The notes: generated by a model not told the origin, from the sequence alone. Positions 1 through 9,542 are shown, counted from the first letter of the stretch. The stretch is DNA of 64,000 nt from an uncultured Clostridium sp. (GCF_900769625.1 NZ_CAAGHK010000081.1:1-64000); one strand, 5' to 3'. Translations and numbers: made by a program.

Positions 1-111
1 CCCTTATTAAAATTACTATACTAAAATTCTAGCAAGGTGAGCCTGCTTCCGCTAGGCGTAAAATCTTTTACGCTTACATTAAAACAAAGCAAGAACTAAC
101 TTAAAAAAACG

Positions 112-140
112 TTGACATTAAGCAAGAGCTAGATTAAAAT
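112..140 (+). promoter_or_regulatory. sigma-A-type promoter for the first S/M pair
   Basis: TTGACA at 112-117, a 17-bp spacer and TAAAAT at 135-140, followed by AGGAGG at 181-186 and the ATG at 193. Spacing and consensus are near ideal. The region 1-110 upstream shows no gene; it holds a short hairpin (GCGTAAAA/TTTTACGC) and two AAGCAAGA repeats. Confidence 0.7.
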
Positions 141-192
141 ATAAATATAGAAAGTCAAAGCAAAAGCTTGCTTAAATAATAGGAGGATATTT

Positions 193-747
193 ATGAAAAT
201 ATTAGATGTTTGTACATTAAAGAGTGGTTTTCAAGGAAAAACAAGTGAAGGAGAAGCTTTTAAAATAATAAAGCTTAAAGATGTAACTAAAGATGGAGTT
301 ATAAAATATGAAGAACTAGAAAGTTTTGATACTGATAAGATGAACGAAAAGTTTAAATTAAAAAAAGGTGATATTATTTTAAAAGCAAAAAGTGGTGATA
401 ATACAGCAGCTTTAATAAAAGAAGATATTGAAAATGTAGTTGCGGCTTCTCATTTTATAGTTATTACAGTTAATGATGATAGTGTATTAAGTCCAGAATA
501 TTTAGTAGCATATTTAAATTCAGAGTATGCACAAGATTACTTTAAGAAGCATGCTGAAGGAACTGCATTACCAATAGTTAAGATTAAAACTTTAGAAGAA
601 CTGGAAATAAAAGAATTAGTGATGGAGAAGCAATTAGAAGTTGCAAATATGTATAAACTTATTAAAGAAGAAAAACTAACTATGGAAAAGTTAATAGAGA
701 ATAGAGAAAAACAATTTAAAGCATATTTAAGAGAATTATTAGGTTAG
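193..747 (+). CDS. half-length HsdS: single target-recognition domain specificity protein
   Basis: This 184-aa protein looks like half of a type I restriction specificity subunit. One target-recognition domain (about residues 1-140, with the family pattern of KLKDV, LKKGDIILKAKSG and a YLNSEYAQ helix) is followed by one helical conserved region rich in Lys and Glu (about 140-184). Usual HsdS proteins are 380-450 aa with two recognition domains; half-length forms are known to dimerise and recognise symmetric sites. AGGAGG lies 6 bp before the ATG. The next gene, an HsdM-like methylase, starts 14 bp after the stop, so the two are surely co-transcribed. It could instead be the C-terminal half of a broken HsdS, but the good promoter and ribosome site argue for a functional gene. 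Confidence 0.75.
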   Translation: MKILDVCTLKSGFQGKTSEGEAFKIIKLKDVTKDGVIKYEELESFDTDKMNEKFKLKKGDIILKAKSGDNTAALIKEDIENVVAASHFIVITVNDDSVLSPEYLVAYLNSEYAQDYFKKHAEGTALPIVKIKTLEELEIKELVMEKQLEVANMYKLIKEEKLTMEKLIENREKQFKAYLRELLG

Positions 748-761
748 GGGGAATGAATATA

Positions 762-2105
762 ATGGTTGATATTGAAAAGTATATAGCTGAAATAACTTGG
801 AAGGGACTTAACGTTTTAAGAGGTCATTTAGATTTAGGAATAGCAGAGGGAGTATTAAGAGAGCTGTTATTTTTGAAATTATTAGATTGTGGTATAGATA
901 GGGATAGTTACTTTAAAGAAAGAATAGTTGGAAGATTTCAATTTAATAATGCTGAAGAGTTATTTGCACAACTTAATGAGTTTATTGAAAATAATAAAGT
1001 TTTAGAAGGATTATTTGAGGATATATATAATGTTAGCAATAATAGTGATTATAGAGTTTTAGATAGTGTAATAGATATATTAAATGATATTGATTATGAT
1101 AACGAAAAAAATGAATTAGATATATTGTTTAGAAACTTTTTAGATAGTTCATCAAAATCAAAGTATTCAATAAGCATTACTACATCACCAAGTATTAGAG
1201 AACTAATTAGTCAATTATTAAGGAATAAGGAGATAAAAGATTTATATAATCCTACTATAGGTTATGGTAGCCTTTCTTTAGAAGTTGCATCAAATCATAG
1301 AGGTATTAATGTTTATGGGCAAGATATTAACAGTGAAGTGATAAGAATATGTAAGATGCAATTAATACTAGATAAGAGAATTGAAGATTTAGATAATATT
1401 ATTCAAGGAAATACAATTATTAATCCAGGCAATATTGAAGGAAATGAATTACGTAAATTTGATTGTATAGTATGTAATCCGCCATATGGAGTAAGAGATT
1501 GGGGATACGAAGAGATATTAAACTATGATAAATATAATAGATTCCATAGGGGAATGCCATCAAAATCATTAGGAGATTATGCATTTATTACACATGTTAT
1601 TGAAAGTTTAAATAATGATGGTATTGCAATTATGGTTGAACCAGCAGGTGTATTATTTAGGGAAGGTGCAGAAGGATTATTAAGACAAAAGTTAGTTGAG
1701 GAAAATATTATTGATACAGTAATATCATTACCTAATAATATGATGTTTGGAACAGCTATACCAGTAAACTTAATAATATTTAATAAAGGAAAGAAAAAGA
1801 ATGATATACTATTTATAGATGTTGCAAAAGAGGTAATGGTAAATAAAGTATTAACTACTTTGTCTAATGAGATGGTTGAAAAAGTTGCTAAAGTTTATGA
1901 AGAGCGTTTTGATATTGAAGGATTTTCGAGAAAAGTTGATGTAGAAGAAATTCAAAATAATAACTTTAATTTAAATGTTCAAAGGTATATAGAAGAGATA
2001 ATTGAGAAAGAATCTTTAGATATTAATGACATAGGGAAAGAAATTGAAAAGCTAACAGTAAAATTACAAGAAATACAGTCAGAAATTAATCAGTTTTTTA
2101 GATAA
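762..2105 (+). CDS. HsdM-like N6-adenine DNA methyltransferase
   Basis: A 447-aa methylase of the type I M class. The catalytic motif NPPY is at residues 239-242. The SAM-binding motif I is atypical (NPTIGYGSLSLE, where DPAxGxGxFL is usual) but keeps the glycines. The N-terminal about 130 residues are helical, like the HsdM N-terminal domain, and the C-terminal about 50 residues are a Lys/Glu-rich helix that would contact the S subunit. ATG 762 is preferred over ATG 753 because GGGGG at 747-751 lies 10 bp upstream of 762 but directly against 753. With the preceding half-HsdS it forms a two-gene M/S' unit without its own R gene. It may work as a solitary methylase or share the hsdR downstream; that is inference. 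Confidence 0.75.
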   Translation: MVDIEKYIAEITWKGLNVLRGHLDLGIAEGVLRELLFLKLLDCGIDRDSYFKERIVGRFQFNNAEELFAQLNEFIENNKVLEGLFEDIYNVSNNSDYRVLDSVIDILNDIDYDNEKNELDILFRNFLDSSSKSKYSISITTSPSIRELISQLLRNKEIKDLYNPTIGYGSLSLEVASNHRGINVYGQDINSEVIRICKMQLILDKRIEDLDNIIQGNTIINPGNIEGNELRKFDCIVCNPPYGVRDWGYEEILNYDKYNRFHRGMPSKSLGDYAFITHVIESLNNDGIAIMVEPAGVLFREGAEGLLRQKLVEENIIDTVISLPNNMMFGTAIPVNLIIFNKGKKKNDILFIDVAKEVMVNKVLTTLSNEMVEKVAKVYEERFDIEGFSRKVDVEEIQNNNFNLNVQRYIEEIIEKESLDINDIGKEIEKLTVKLQEIQSEINQFFR

Positions 2106-2120
2106 AATGTATTAAATTAT

Positions 2121-2155
2121 AGGGTTATTATCACTTAAATTTAGGATAGTAACCT
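2121..2155 (+). terminator. possible weak hairpin terminator after the M/S' pair
   Basis: GGTTATTATC and GATAGTAACC form an imperfect 10-bp stem about 20 bp after the methylase stop. There is no clear U tract, so termination is uncertain. The remaining space up to hsdR (2399) is AT-rich with no gene. Confidence 0.3.
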
Positions 2156-2398
2156 TATAAATATACAAAACTATATTAATAAATGGTAAACTAATATTAG
2201 TTAAAGTAAAATGATATTGCGTTAAGATAGATACAGCGTTAGTGATTATTGAAAAGTAAAATATAGTACTAATGGTATAATAAAAAGTAAAGTTGTATTG
2301 ATGTCCTATATCAATAATTAAGAAGTGTATATAAAAAATAGATAAAATTATAATAAAATTATAGAATTATTTAAATTTAAATAAGAGAGGGAAAGGAA

Positions 2399-5300
2399 AT
2401 GAGTAATTTTACTTTTTTAAAAGAAAGATGGCCAATACTTGAAAATTTAGGGCGATTAGCAGAAAGAAACCTTTATATAGATTCCAACACTACATTTATT
2501 AAGTGTGGTATGTTTGGAGAAATACTTGTTAAGTATATGGTATCAATGGAAGAAGTTGATGAGACACTGATAGCTCATGACAACAATCATAACAATAGAA
2601 TTAAGCTACTTAAAAAAGAAGATTTAATTCCAGATGATATAGATAGTATTCTTCATATGTTAAGAGTTAAAAGAAATAGTGCAGCTCATAGTGGATATGA
2701 AGATATAGAGAAAGCAAAGATACAGCTAGAATTAACATATAAGTTAGCTGTTTGGTTTATGCAGACATATGGAGATTGGAGTTTTGTACCAAAATCTTTT
2801 GAAATGCCCTTAGAAAATGAATACGGTGAAAATGTTAATGATATAGCTAAAGAATATGATGAAAAGGTAAAAGCTTTAGAAGCTGAACTTGAGAAATTAA
2901 GAGCAGAAGAAAAAGATAAAAAACAATTAGAAGAGCGTAAGATTCAAGGTAAAAAGGCTAGTAGGCATATTGAATTAAGCGAAGCTGAAACTAGAAGGAT
3001 AATAGATGCTCAGCTTCAAGCAGCAGGATGGGAAGCTGATACTATTAATCTTAGATATTCAAAAGGGACAAGACCTGCTAAAGGAAGAAATATAGCTATA
3101 GCTGAATGGCCAACATATTCAGAAGAAAAAGGAAATGGAGCAGTAGATTATGCTTTATTTATTGGGGAAAAGCTTGTTGGATTCATTGAAGCAAAGAAGT
3201 ACTCAAAAGATGTTGCAGGTACTATGGTTGAATCTAAGAGTTATGCTAAAGGTGTTAAAGAAGAACATAGTGATTATGTTGTTTCTGAATGGAATGGATA
3301 TAAGGTACCATTTTTATTTACTTCTAATGGTAGAAAGTACATAAAGGAAATTGAAGATAAAAGTGGTGTTCATTTCTTAGATTGTAGAAATCCTAAGAAT
3401 AATGAAAAGGTACTTCAAGGATGGTATTCACCAGAAAAACTTGAATCTATGATTAATGAAGATATTGTGAGTGCCAATAAGTCATTAGATGAGATGAGTT
3501 TTGAATTTTTACAAAGTGAAAATAGTATTGGGCTTAGATATTATCAAGTTGATGCCATAAAAGCTGTTGAGAAAGCTATTATTGATGGTAAGAAATCTGC
3601 ATTAATAACTATGGCAACAGGTACAGGTAAGACAAGAACAGTATTGGGTTTAATTTATAGATTACTTAAGACAAAGAGATACAGAAGAATCCTCTTCTTA
3701 GTGGATAGAACTTCTTTAGGTGACCAAGCAATGGATACATTTAAGGAAGTTAAGATAGAAGACTTAAAAACATTAAATCAAATCTACAACATAAATGGAT
3801 TAGATGAAAAACTAATATATAAAGAAACTAAAATTCACATAGCAACTGTACAAGCTATGGTTAAGAGAATAATGTATAACGAAGATGAAACTAGTGTGCC
3901 ATCAGTTGGAGATTATGATTGTGTAATAATAGATGAAGCACATAGGGGTTACACATTAGACAAAGAAATGACTGATAGTGAAGTTGAGTGGAGAGATAAT
4001 AGAGATTTTTTAAGTAAATACAAGAAGGTAATAGAATACTTTGATGCGTTTAAGGTTGCATTAACGGCTACTCCTGCACTTCATACTACTATGATATTTG
4101 GTGAGCCAGTTTATAACTATAGCTATAGAGATGCTGTTATTGATGGATATCTTGTAGACCATGAGCCACCACATTTAATAGAAACTGAACTTACTAGGGA
4201 TGGAATTCACTATAATAAAGGTGATAAAGTAGCTAAATACAATAAGTTTACAGGAGAACTTATTAATGGTGCTGAGTTAGAAGATGATGTTAATTTTGAA
4301 GTAGATCAGTTTAATAAGAAAGTTATCATAGAATCTCATACAAGAGTAGCATTAGAAGAAGTAGCGAAGTATATTGATCCAGAAAATGATGAAGGAAAAA
4401 CATTAATATTTGCAGCTAGTGATGCTCATGCTGATATGATAGTGAGATTATTAAAAGAAATATTTAGAGATACTATAGGTGGAGTAGATGATGATTCCAT
4501 TCTTAAAATAACAGGTTCAATTAAAGATCCAGACTTAGCAATTAAAAGATTTAAGAATGAAAGATATCCTAATGTAGCTGTTACAGTAGATTTATTATCT
4601 ACAGGTATTGATGTACCTAAAATTGATAAAATAGTATTCTTAAGAAGAGTAAAATCAAGAATACTTTATGAACAAATGTTAGGAAGAGCAACTCGTCTTT
4701 GTGATGAAATAAATAAGAATCACTTTGAGATATTTGACTGTGTAAGACTGTATGAAGCTTTAAAAGATGTAACTAATATGAAGCCAGTAGCAGCAAGTAA
4801 AACTACTAGTTTTAAAATATTAAAAGAAACTTTAGAAAGATCAGAAAGCGAAGAGGAAAAAGAAGCTACAGTTAAGAAAGTTATTGCAAAACTTCAAAGA
4901 AAAAAGAAGTTAATAGATGAAAATGAAAAGTTAATATTTAAGAGTCTTTGTAATGATAAAACACCTGAAGAATTTATTAAAAAACTAAGAGAGAGCGATA
5001 CAGATAGTGCTGTTAAGGAAATCATAAATAATAATGCACTTATTGAGTATCTTGATGAAAAGTATAGTAGTGATGAGGTAATAATTATATCAGATACACT
5101 AGATAAACTTGTATCACATACTAGAGGATATGGAAAAGGCAAAAAGCCAGAAGATTATATTCAAGAGTTTAAAAATTACATTGAAGAAAATAAAAATAAA
5201 GTTCAAGCATTAGAAATTGTTTGTACAAGACCTCAAGATTTAACTAAGGAAAGTTTAAAACAATTAAGAGCAATATTAGATAGTAATGGATTTAATGAAG

Positions 5301-5659
5301 AATATCTTAAGACAGCTTGGAAGGATTTAAAGCATGAGGAAATAGTTGCAGACATAATTGCATTTATTAGACAACAAGCTTTAGGAAGTCCATTAGAATC
5401 TAATGAAGATAGAGTTAAAAGAGCTGTTGCAAGAATTAAGAGAGAATACTACTTAACTAAGCATCAAGAGAATTGGATTAATAGAATAGAAAAGGTTATG
5501 CTAAAGGAAGTAGTTATAGATAAAGAAACATTAGATACAGGGGCATTTAAAGCTCAAAGTGGTGGATTTGACAGATTAAATGAAAAGCTGTTTAATGGAA
5601 ATTTAGGAGAGATAATAACAAAATTAAAAACATATATGTTCGTAGAGAATATTATGTAA
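2399..5659 (+). CDS. hsdR: type I restriction endonuclease subunit R (HsdR)
   Basis: A 1086-aa translocating restriction subunit. Order of parts: an N-terminal DUF4145-like helical domain (about 1-150), a coiled coil (about 155-190), a PD-(D/E)XK nuclease core with D250 and E264-A-K266, an SF2 helicase motor with Walker A ATGTGKT (K411) and DEAH at 512-515, helicase motif III ALTATPA, a C-terminal helicase lobe with LSTGIDVP and QMLGRATR, and a helical tail that binds the MTase core. Length and order match EcoEI/EcoR124-like HsdR. It cuts unmodified DNA after ATP-driven translocation together with HsdM and HsdS. Ribosome site GAGAGGGAAAGG. A small gene, then hsdM and hsdS, follow on the same strand. 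Confidence 0.95.
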   Translation: MSNFTFLKERWPILENLGRLAERNLYIDSNTTFIKCGMFGEILVKYMVSMEEVDETLIAHDNNHNNRIKLLKKEDLIPDDIDSILHMLRVKRNSAAHSGYEDIEKAKIQLELTYKLAVWFMQTYGDWSFVPKSFEMPLENEYGENVNDIAKEYDEKVKALEAELEKLRAEEKDKKQLEERKIQGKKASRHIELSEAETRRIIDAQLQAAGWEADTINLRYSKGTRPAKGRNIAIAEWPTYSEEKGNGAVDYALFIGEKLVGFIEAKKYSKDVAGTMVESKSYAKGVKEEHSDYVVSEWNGYKVPFLFTSNGRKYIKEIEDKSGVHFLDCRNPKNNEKVLQGWYSPEKLESMINEDIVSANKSLDEMSFEFLQSENSIGLRYYQVDAIKAVEKAIIDGKKSALITMATGTGKTRTVLGLIYRLLKTKRYRRILFLVDRTSLGDQAMDTFKEVKIEDLKTLNQIYNINGLDEKLIYKETKIHIATVQAMVKRIMYNEDETSVPSVGDYDCVIIDEAHRGYTLDKEMTDSEVEWRDNRDFLSKYKKVIEYFDAFKVALTATPALHTTMIFGEPVYNYSYRDAVIDGYLVDHEPPHLIETELTRDGIHYNKGDKVAKYNKFTGELINGAELEDDVNFEVDQFNKKVIIESHTRVALEEVAKYIDPENDEGKTLIFAASDAHADMIVRLLKEIFRDTIGGVDDDSILKITGSIKDPDLAIKRFKNERYPNVAVTVDLLSTGIDVPKIDKIVFLRRVKSRILYEQMLGRATRLCDEINKNHFEIFDCVRLYEALKDVTNMKPVAASKTTSFKILKETLERSESEEEKEATVKKVIAKLQRKKKLIDENEKLIFKSLCNDKTPEEFIKKLRESDTDSAVKEIINNNALIEYLDEKYSSDEVIIISDTLDKLVSHTRGYGKGKKPEDYIQEFKNYIEENKNKVQALEIVCTRPQDLTKESLKQLRAILDSNGFNEEYLKTAWKDLKHEEIVADIIAFIRQQALGSPLESNEDRVKRAVARIKREYYLTKHQENWINRIEKVMLKEVVIDKETLDTGAFKAQSGGFDRLNEKLFNGNLGEIITKLKTYMFVENIM

Positions 5660-5709
5660 AAATTTTAGTTAATAATCAAATGATAAGAAAAAGTATGAGC
5701 GAGGAGATT

Positions 5710-6063
5710 ATGGGAAAAGTTAAGAGTTATTTTGTTAGTGGAAATTTCGTTTGTAATAGTATTGAAATTAGGTTTAGTGGTAAAGTAAGCGCAGTAAGTC
5801 ATAGTCAAGCACATTATTATTGTTGTCAGGAAATAAGAAATGACTTAGCTATAAATTTGTTTATTGAGATATATGATTTTCAATGTATAGGGATAAGCTC
5901 AGATTTGTGGAGCCAATATGGAAATTTAAAATATGGCCTTAAATATACTGCTATAATTTTAGATAAATTTATAATAGAAGATTTGAATGAAATTCGTAAG
6001 GTTGTAAAACCAGGTGATATAAAAGAAAATCATAATGACCCTTTTGGTGATCCTGCTTTTTAA
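5710..6063 (+). CDS. unknown small protein between hsdR and hsdM
   Basis: A 117-aa protein I do not recognise. ATG 5710 is chosen because GAGGAG at 5701-5706 sits just upstream; an in-frame earlier start at 5680 has no ribosome site. The sequence looks mainly beta (alternating hydrophobic strands around residues 5-60 and 75-95) and has a Cys pair in HYYCCQE. It ends in an acidic/aromatic tail, NDPFGDPAF. Such a tail is loosely like the DDDIPF tip of single-strand binding proteins, but I would not call it SSB. Its place inside the R-M operon on the same strand suggests a role in controlling or assisting restriction, for example as a regulator or anti-restriction brake; this is inference from position only. 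Confidence 0.55.
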   Translation: MGKVKSYFVSGNFVCNSIEIRFSGKVSAVSHSQAHYYCCQEIRNDLAINLFIEIYDFQCIGISSDLWSQYGNLKYGLKYTAIILDKFIIEDLNEIRKVVKPGDIKENHNDPFGDPAF

Positions 6064-6110
6064 TATATATTTAAAGTTCATAAGAGAAAGATAGAATTGA
6101 GGTAATAATA

Positions 6111-7529
6111 ATGAATACACAAGAAATAGTAAGTAAACTTTGGAATCTTTGTAATGTACTAAGAGATGATGGTATAACTTATCATCAATATGTTACTGAG
6201 TTAACGTATATCCTATTCTTAAAGATGGCAAAGGAAACTGGAGCAGAAGAAAAACTTCCAGAAGCTTATAGATGGGATATTTTGAAATCAAAGAGTGGAA
6301 TAGAACTTAAGACTTTCTATAAGGAGTTATTAAATCACTTAGGTGAAGAAACAACAGGAAGAGTACAACAAATATATCAAGGTTCATCTACTAACATAGA
6401 AGAGCCAAAGAACTTAGAAAAAATAATAACAACAATAGATGGATTAGACTGGTACTCTGCTAAGGAAGAAGGACTAGGAAACTTATATGAAGGACTATTA
6501 GAAAAGAATGCATCAGAAAAGAAATCAGGAGCAGGGCAATACTTTACTCCTAGAGTTCTTATAGATGTTATGGTTAAGCTTGCAGATCCAAAACCAGGTG
6601 AAAAGTGTAATGATCCAGCAGCAGGAACATTTGGATTTATGATTGCAGCAGACCATTACTTAAAGGAAAAGACTGATAATTATTTTGATTTAGATACAGA
6701 TTTAGCTGAATTCCAAAGAACAGAAGCTTTCTCGGGCTGTGAGTTAGTTCACGAAACTCATAGATTAGCCCTTATGAATGCAATGCTTCATGATATTGAA
6801 GGAAATATCGTCTTAGGAGATACATTAACTAATGTAGGAAAGCAAATGAAAGACTTAGATGTAGTACTTTCTAACCCTCCATTTGGAAGTAAGAAAGGTG
6901 GAGAAAGAGCTACAAGAGATGACTTGACATTTATGACTTCAAATAAGCAATTAAACTTCTTACAACATATATATAGAAGTTTAAAAGCAGATGGAAAAGC
7001 AAGAGCAGCTGTTGTATTACCTGATAATGTTTTATTCCAAGAAGGGGATGGAACTAAGATAAGAGAAGACTTAATGGATAAGTGTAATCTTCATACAATA
7101 CTAAGACTTCCAACAGGTATTTTCTATGCACAGGGAGTTAAGACGAATGTATTATTCTTTACTAGAGGTATTGAAGATAAAGGAAATACTAAGGAAGTAT
7201 GGTTCTATGACTTAAGAACTAATATGCCAAACTTCGGTAAGACAAATCCTTTAAAGGAATCTCACTTTGATGAATTTATTAAGGCTTATACAGCTGAAGA
7301 TAGAGAAAAGGTTGAAGATGAAAGATGGAACAAGTTCACTAGAGAAGAGATTAGAGAAAAAAGTGATAATCTTGATTTAGGACTTATAAAGGCTGATTCA
7401 ATACTTGATTATGAAGACCTTCCAGATCTAATAGAAAGTGCAGAAGAAGCAGTAGCAAAGCTAGAAGAAGCAACAGACTTACTTATGAGCGTAATTAAAG
7501 AACTAAAGGCTCTTGAAAGTGAGGAATAG
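6111..7529 (+). CDS. hsdM: type I restriction-modification subunit M (HsdM)
   Basis: A 472-aa N6-adenine DNA methyltransferase. The HsdM N-terminal helical domain (about 1-130, starting MNTQEIVSKLWNLCNVLRDDG) is followed by the conserved SGAGQYFTPR segment, SAM-binding motif I DPAAGTFGF beginning at D168, and catalytic NPPF at 255-258. The C-terminal part carries the coiled helices that hold HsdS. Length is normal. The GAGG ribosome site is followed by ATG 6111. The stop is 2 bp before the hsdS start, so the subunits are translationally coupled. With HsdS it methylates the host target and, with HsdR, forms the restriction complex. Confidence 0.95.
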   Translation: MNTQEIVSKLWNLCNVLRDDGITYHQYVTELTYILFLKMAKETGAEEKLPEAYRWDILKSKSGIELKTFYKELLNHLGEETTGRVQQIYQGSSTNIEEPKNLEKIITTIDGLDWYSAKEEGLGNLYEGLLEKNASEKKSGAGQYFTPRVLIDVMVKLADPKPGEKCNDPAAGTFGFMIAADHYLKEKTDNYFDLDTDLAEFQRTEAFSGCELVHETHRLALMNAMLHDIEGNIVLGDTLTNVGKQMKDLDVVLSNPPFGSKKGGERATRDDLTFMTSNKQLNFLQHIYRSLKADGKARAAVVLPDNVLFQEGDGTKIREDLMDKCNLHTILRLPTGIFYAQGVKTNVLFFTRGIEDKGNTKEVWFYDLRTNMPNFGKTNPLKESHFDEFIKAYTAEDREKVEDERWNKFTREEIREKSDNLDLGLIKADSILDYEDLPDLIESAEEAVAKLEEATDLLMSVIKELKALESEE

Positions 7530-7531
7530 TA

Positions 7532-8860
7532 ATGGCTAAGAAGAAAATGACGTTGGAAGAGAAGTTAGAAGAGGCTATTGTTAAGGATGTGCCTTATGAG
7601 GTGCCTGGCAATTGGATGTTTGTTAAATTAGTTAATTTATTAAGTAGTATGACAACTAAAAAGCCAAATAAAGATGAAGAATTTTTTAGATATATAGATA
7701 TAGATGCAATAGATAATAGAAATCAAAAAGTTTCAGAACCTAAAATTATGGAAGTTAATAAAGCTCCAAGTAGGGCAAGTAGAGAGTTAATGGAAGGTGA
7801 TATTGTATTTTCAACAGTAAGACCTTATCTGAAAAATATTGCATTGATACCTACCGAATATAAGGATTGCATAGCATCTACAGGATTTTATGTTTGTAGA
7901 TGTAAAGAAATAATAAGCAATAAATATTTATATTATTTATTGTGTAGTGAAAGAGTTATAAATTACTACACATCATTGATGAAGGGAGATAATTCTCCAT
8001 CAATAAGAAAAGAAGAATTTGAGAATTTAATAGTGCCACTTCCACCATTAAAAGAGCAACAAAGAATTGTTGATAAAATAGAAAGTCTTTTTGAAAAGTT
8101 AGATAAGGCTAATGAATTAATAGAAGAAGCTAGAGAGGATTTTGAGAAGAGAAAGTCTGCTGTGTTGGAAAAGGCTTTTAGAGGAGAATTAACAAGAGCA
8201 TGGAGAAGTAACAATTTAGTAGATTATAATTCAACATGGACTAAACAGGAATTTTCTAATATAGCTAAAGTAAAAAGTAATTTAGTGAAACCACAGGAAT
8301 TTTTGAAGTATCCACATATTGCACCAGACAATATTGAGAAAAAAACTGGTAAGTTATTAGATTATAGAACTATAGAAGAAGATAATGTTAAAAGTGCAAA
8401 ACATAGATTTTATCCTGGACAAATCATATATTCTAAAATAAGACCATATTTATCAAAAGTAGTTATTGTAGATTTCGAAGGATTATGTAGTGCTGATATG
8501 TACCCAATTGAAACAGATTTAGATACTAAATATTTATATTATTACATGTTATCAGATACATTTGTTAACTTTGCTTCTAATTCAGGATCTAGGTCAGTCT
8601 TACCAAAGATAAATCAAAAAGAACTTGGAAAAATAATTGTACCCGTATGTAGTATTAATGAACAAAAAGAAATAGTAAGAATTCTAGATAAGCTTTTAGA
8701 AGAAGAATCTAGAATAGAAGAGCTTACTCAATTAGAAGAACAAATAGAGTTAATAAAGAAGTCAATTTTAGCAAAAGCGTTTAGAGGTCAACTTGGAACA
8801 AACTGTGAAGATGATGAAAGTGCTTTAGAGTTATTAAAAAAGATATTGAGTAAAGAATAA
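7532..8860 (+). CDS. hsdS: type I restriction specificity subunit S (HsdS), two recognition domains
   Basis: A 442-aa specificity subunit. First recognition domain at about residues 20-175 (opening YEVPGNWMFVKLVNLLSS), central conserved helix at about 175-215 (PPLKEQQRIVDKIESLFEKLD, ending KAFRGELT), second recognition domain at about 225-385, and the second conserved helix near the C-terminus (NEQKEIVRILDKLLEEE, then AKAFRGQL). The two similar KAFRG(E/Q)L segments are the internal repeat typical of full-length HsdS. It sets the bipartite DNA target for the M and R subunits. It starts 2 bp after the hsdM stop. Recognition domains vary fast, so the target cannot be predicted here. Confidence 0.93.
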   Translation: MAKKKMTLEEKLEEAIVKDVPYEVPGNWMFVKLVNLLSSMTTKKPNKDEEFFRYIDIDAIDNRNQKVSEPKIMEVNKAPSRASRELMEGDIVFSTVRPYLKNIALIPTEYKDCIASTGFYVCRCKEIISNKYLYYLLCSERVINYYTSLMKGDNSPSIRKEEFENLIVPLPPLKEQQRIVDKIESLFEKLDKANELIEEAREDFEKRKSAVLEKAFRGELTRAWRSNNLVDYNSTWTKQEFSNIAKVKSNLVKPQEFLKYPHIAPDNIEKKTGKLLDYRTIEEDNVKSAKHRFYPGQIIYSKIRPYLSKVVIVDFEGLCSADMYPIETDLDTKYLYYYMLSDTFVNFASNSGSRSVLPKINQKELGKIIVPVCSINEQKEIVRILDKLLEEESRIEELTQLEEQIELIKKSILAKAFRGQLGTNCEDDESALELLKKILSKE

Positions 8861-8882
8861 AATTAGTAAATGTGTTGAAAAG

Positions 8883-8920
8883 TACAGCAGATATAAGGTG
8901 TAATATTTGCTGTATTTTTT
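8883..8920 (+). terminator. rho-independent terminator after hsdS
   Basis: TACAGCAGATAT (8883-8894) pairs with ATATTTGCTGTA (8903-8914) around an 8-nt loop and is followed by six Ts. It closes the restriction-modification operon. Confidence 0.8.
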
Positions 8921-8971
8921 AGTAAAGATATATTAAATTTGATACTTCATTAGTTAATGTAGGAATGATAT

Positions 8972-9050
8972 ATGCCAATAAATCCTTTAAAAACTTGCAA
9001 GCACTTAGGTTTATGCTAAACTAGCAGAAAATAAGTGCTGTGATGGGCAT
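8972..9050. other. nested inverted repeats, possible structured RNA
   Basis: Three nested stems can be drawn: ATGCC (8972-8976) with GGCAT (9046-9050), GCACTTA (9001-9007) with TAAGTGC (9032-9038), and GTTTA/TAAAC (9009-9021). No reading frame is present. It could be a small RNA, a relic of a mobile-element end, or chance in AT-rich DNA. It matches no riboswitch I recognise. Confidence 0.3.
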
Positions 9051-9149
9051 TAAGATATTAAAATAAGAAATTAATATATTTAAATACTATACTCGTAAAT
9101 GAATATAATAAGATAATTAATGTTAACTATAGCAAATGGAGCTAAAATA

Positions 9150-9532
9150 GTTTTCAATAGGAATAGATAATTTTGAAACCTTAATAACAAGAGGGTATTA
9201 TTTTGTAGATAAAACTTTTCTTATAAAGGATTTATTAGATTATTTAGGGTTCTTTCTAATATGAAAGGATATATAGTTAAATCTAATAGAGAAGGTGGTA
9301 CTGGAAGAAACGACTTATTTATAAAATCAGTTTCAAGAAGAGGAATTGCTATAGTAGTAGAGTTTAAAATAGCAAATAACATTGATGATTTAGAAAAAAA
9401 GCAGATGAAGCCATAGAACAAATAGAAGATAGAAAATATGAGATGGAGCTTAGAAGTGAAGGTTATAAGAATATTTTCAAATATGGGATAGCTTTTTATA
9501 AAAAGGATTGTATAATAAAAATAAAAGATTAA
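9150..9532 (+). pseudogene. deletion relic of an AAA-ATPase/PD-(D/E)XK family gene
   Basis: The first about 90 bp match the N-terminus of the intact gene at 14777 (IGIDNFETLITRGYYFVDKT followed by LIKDLLD). The sequence then jumps to the C-terminal nuclease domain (SNMKGYIVKSNREGGTGRND, later VVEFKIANN) and runs on to the natural end KDCIIKIKD-stop at 9530-9532. About 440 central codons, including the Walker B region, are missing and the two parts are out of frame. The C-terminal part still shows the nuclease D and E-F-K positions. It is a paralogue, not a copy: many third positions differ from the 14777 gene. It sits between the restriction operon and the toxin-antitoxin pair. Confidence 0.85.
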
Positions 9533-9542
9533 AAATAGTTTT

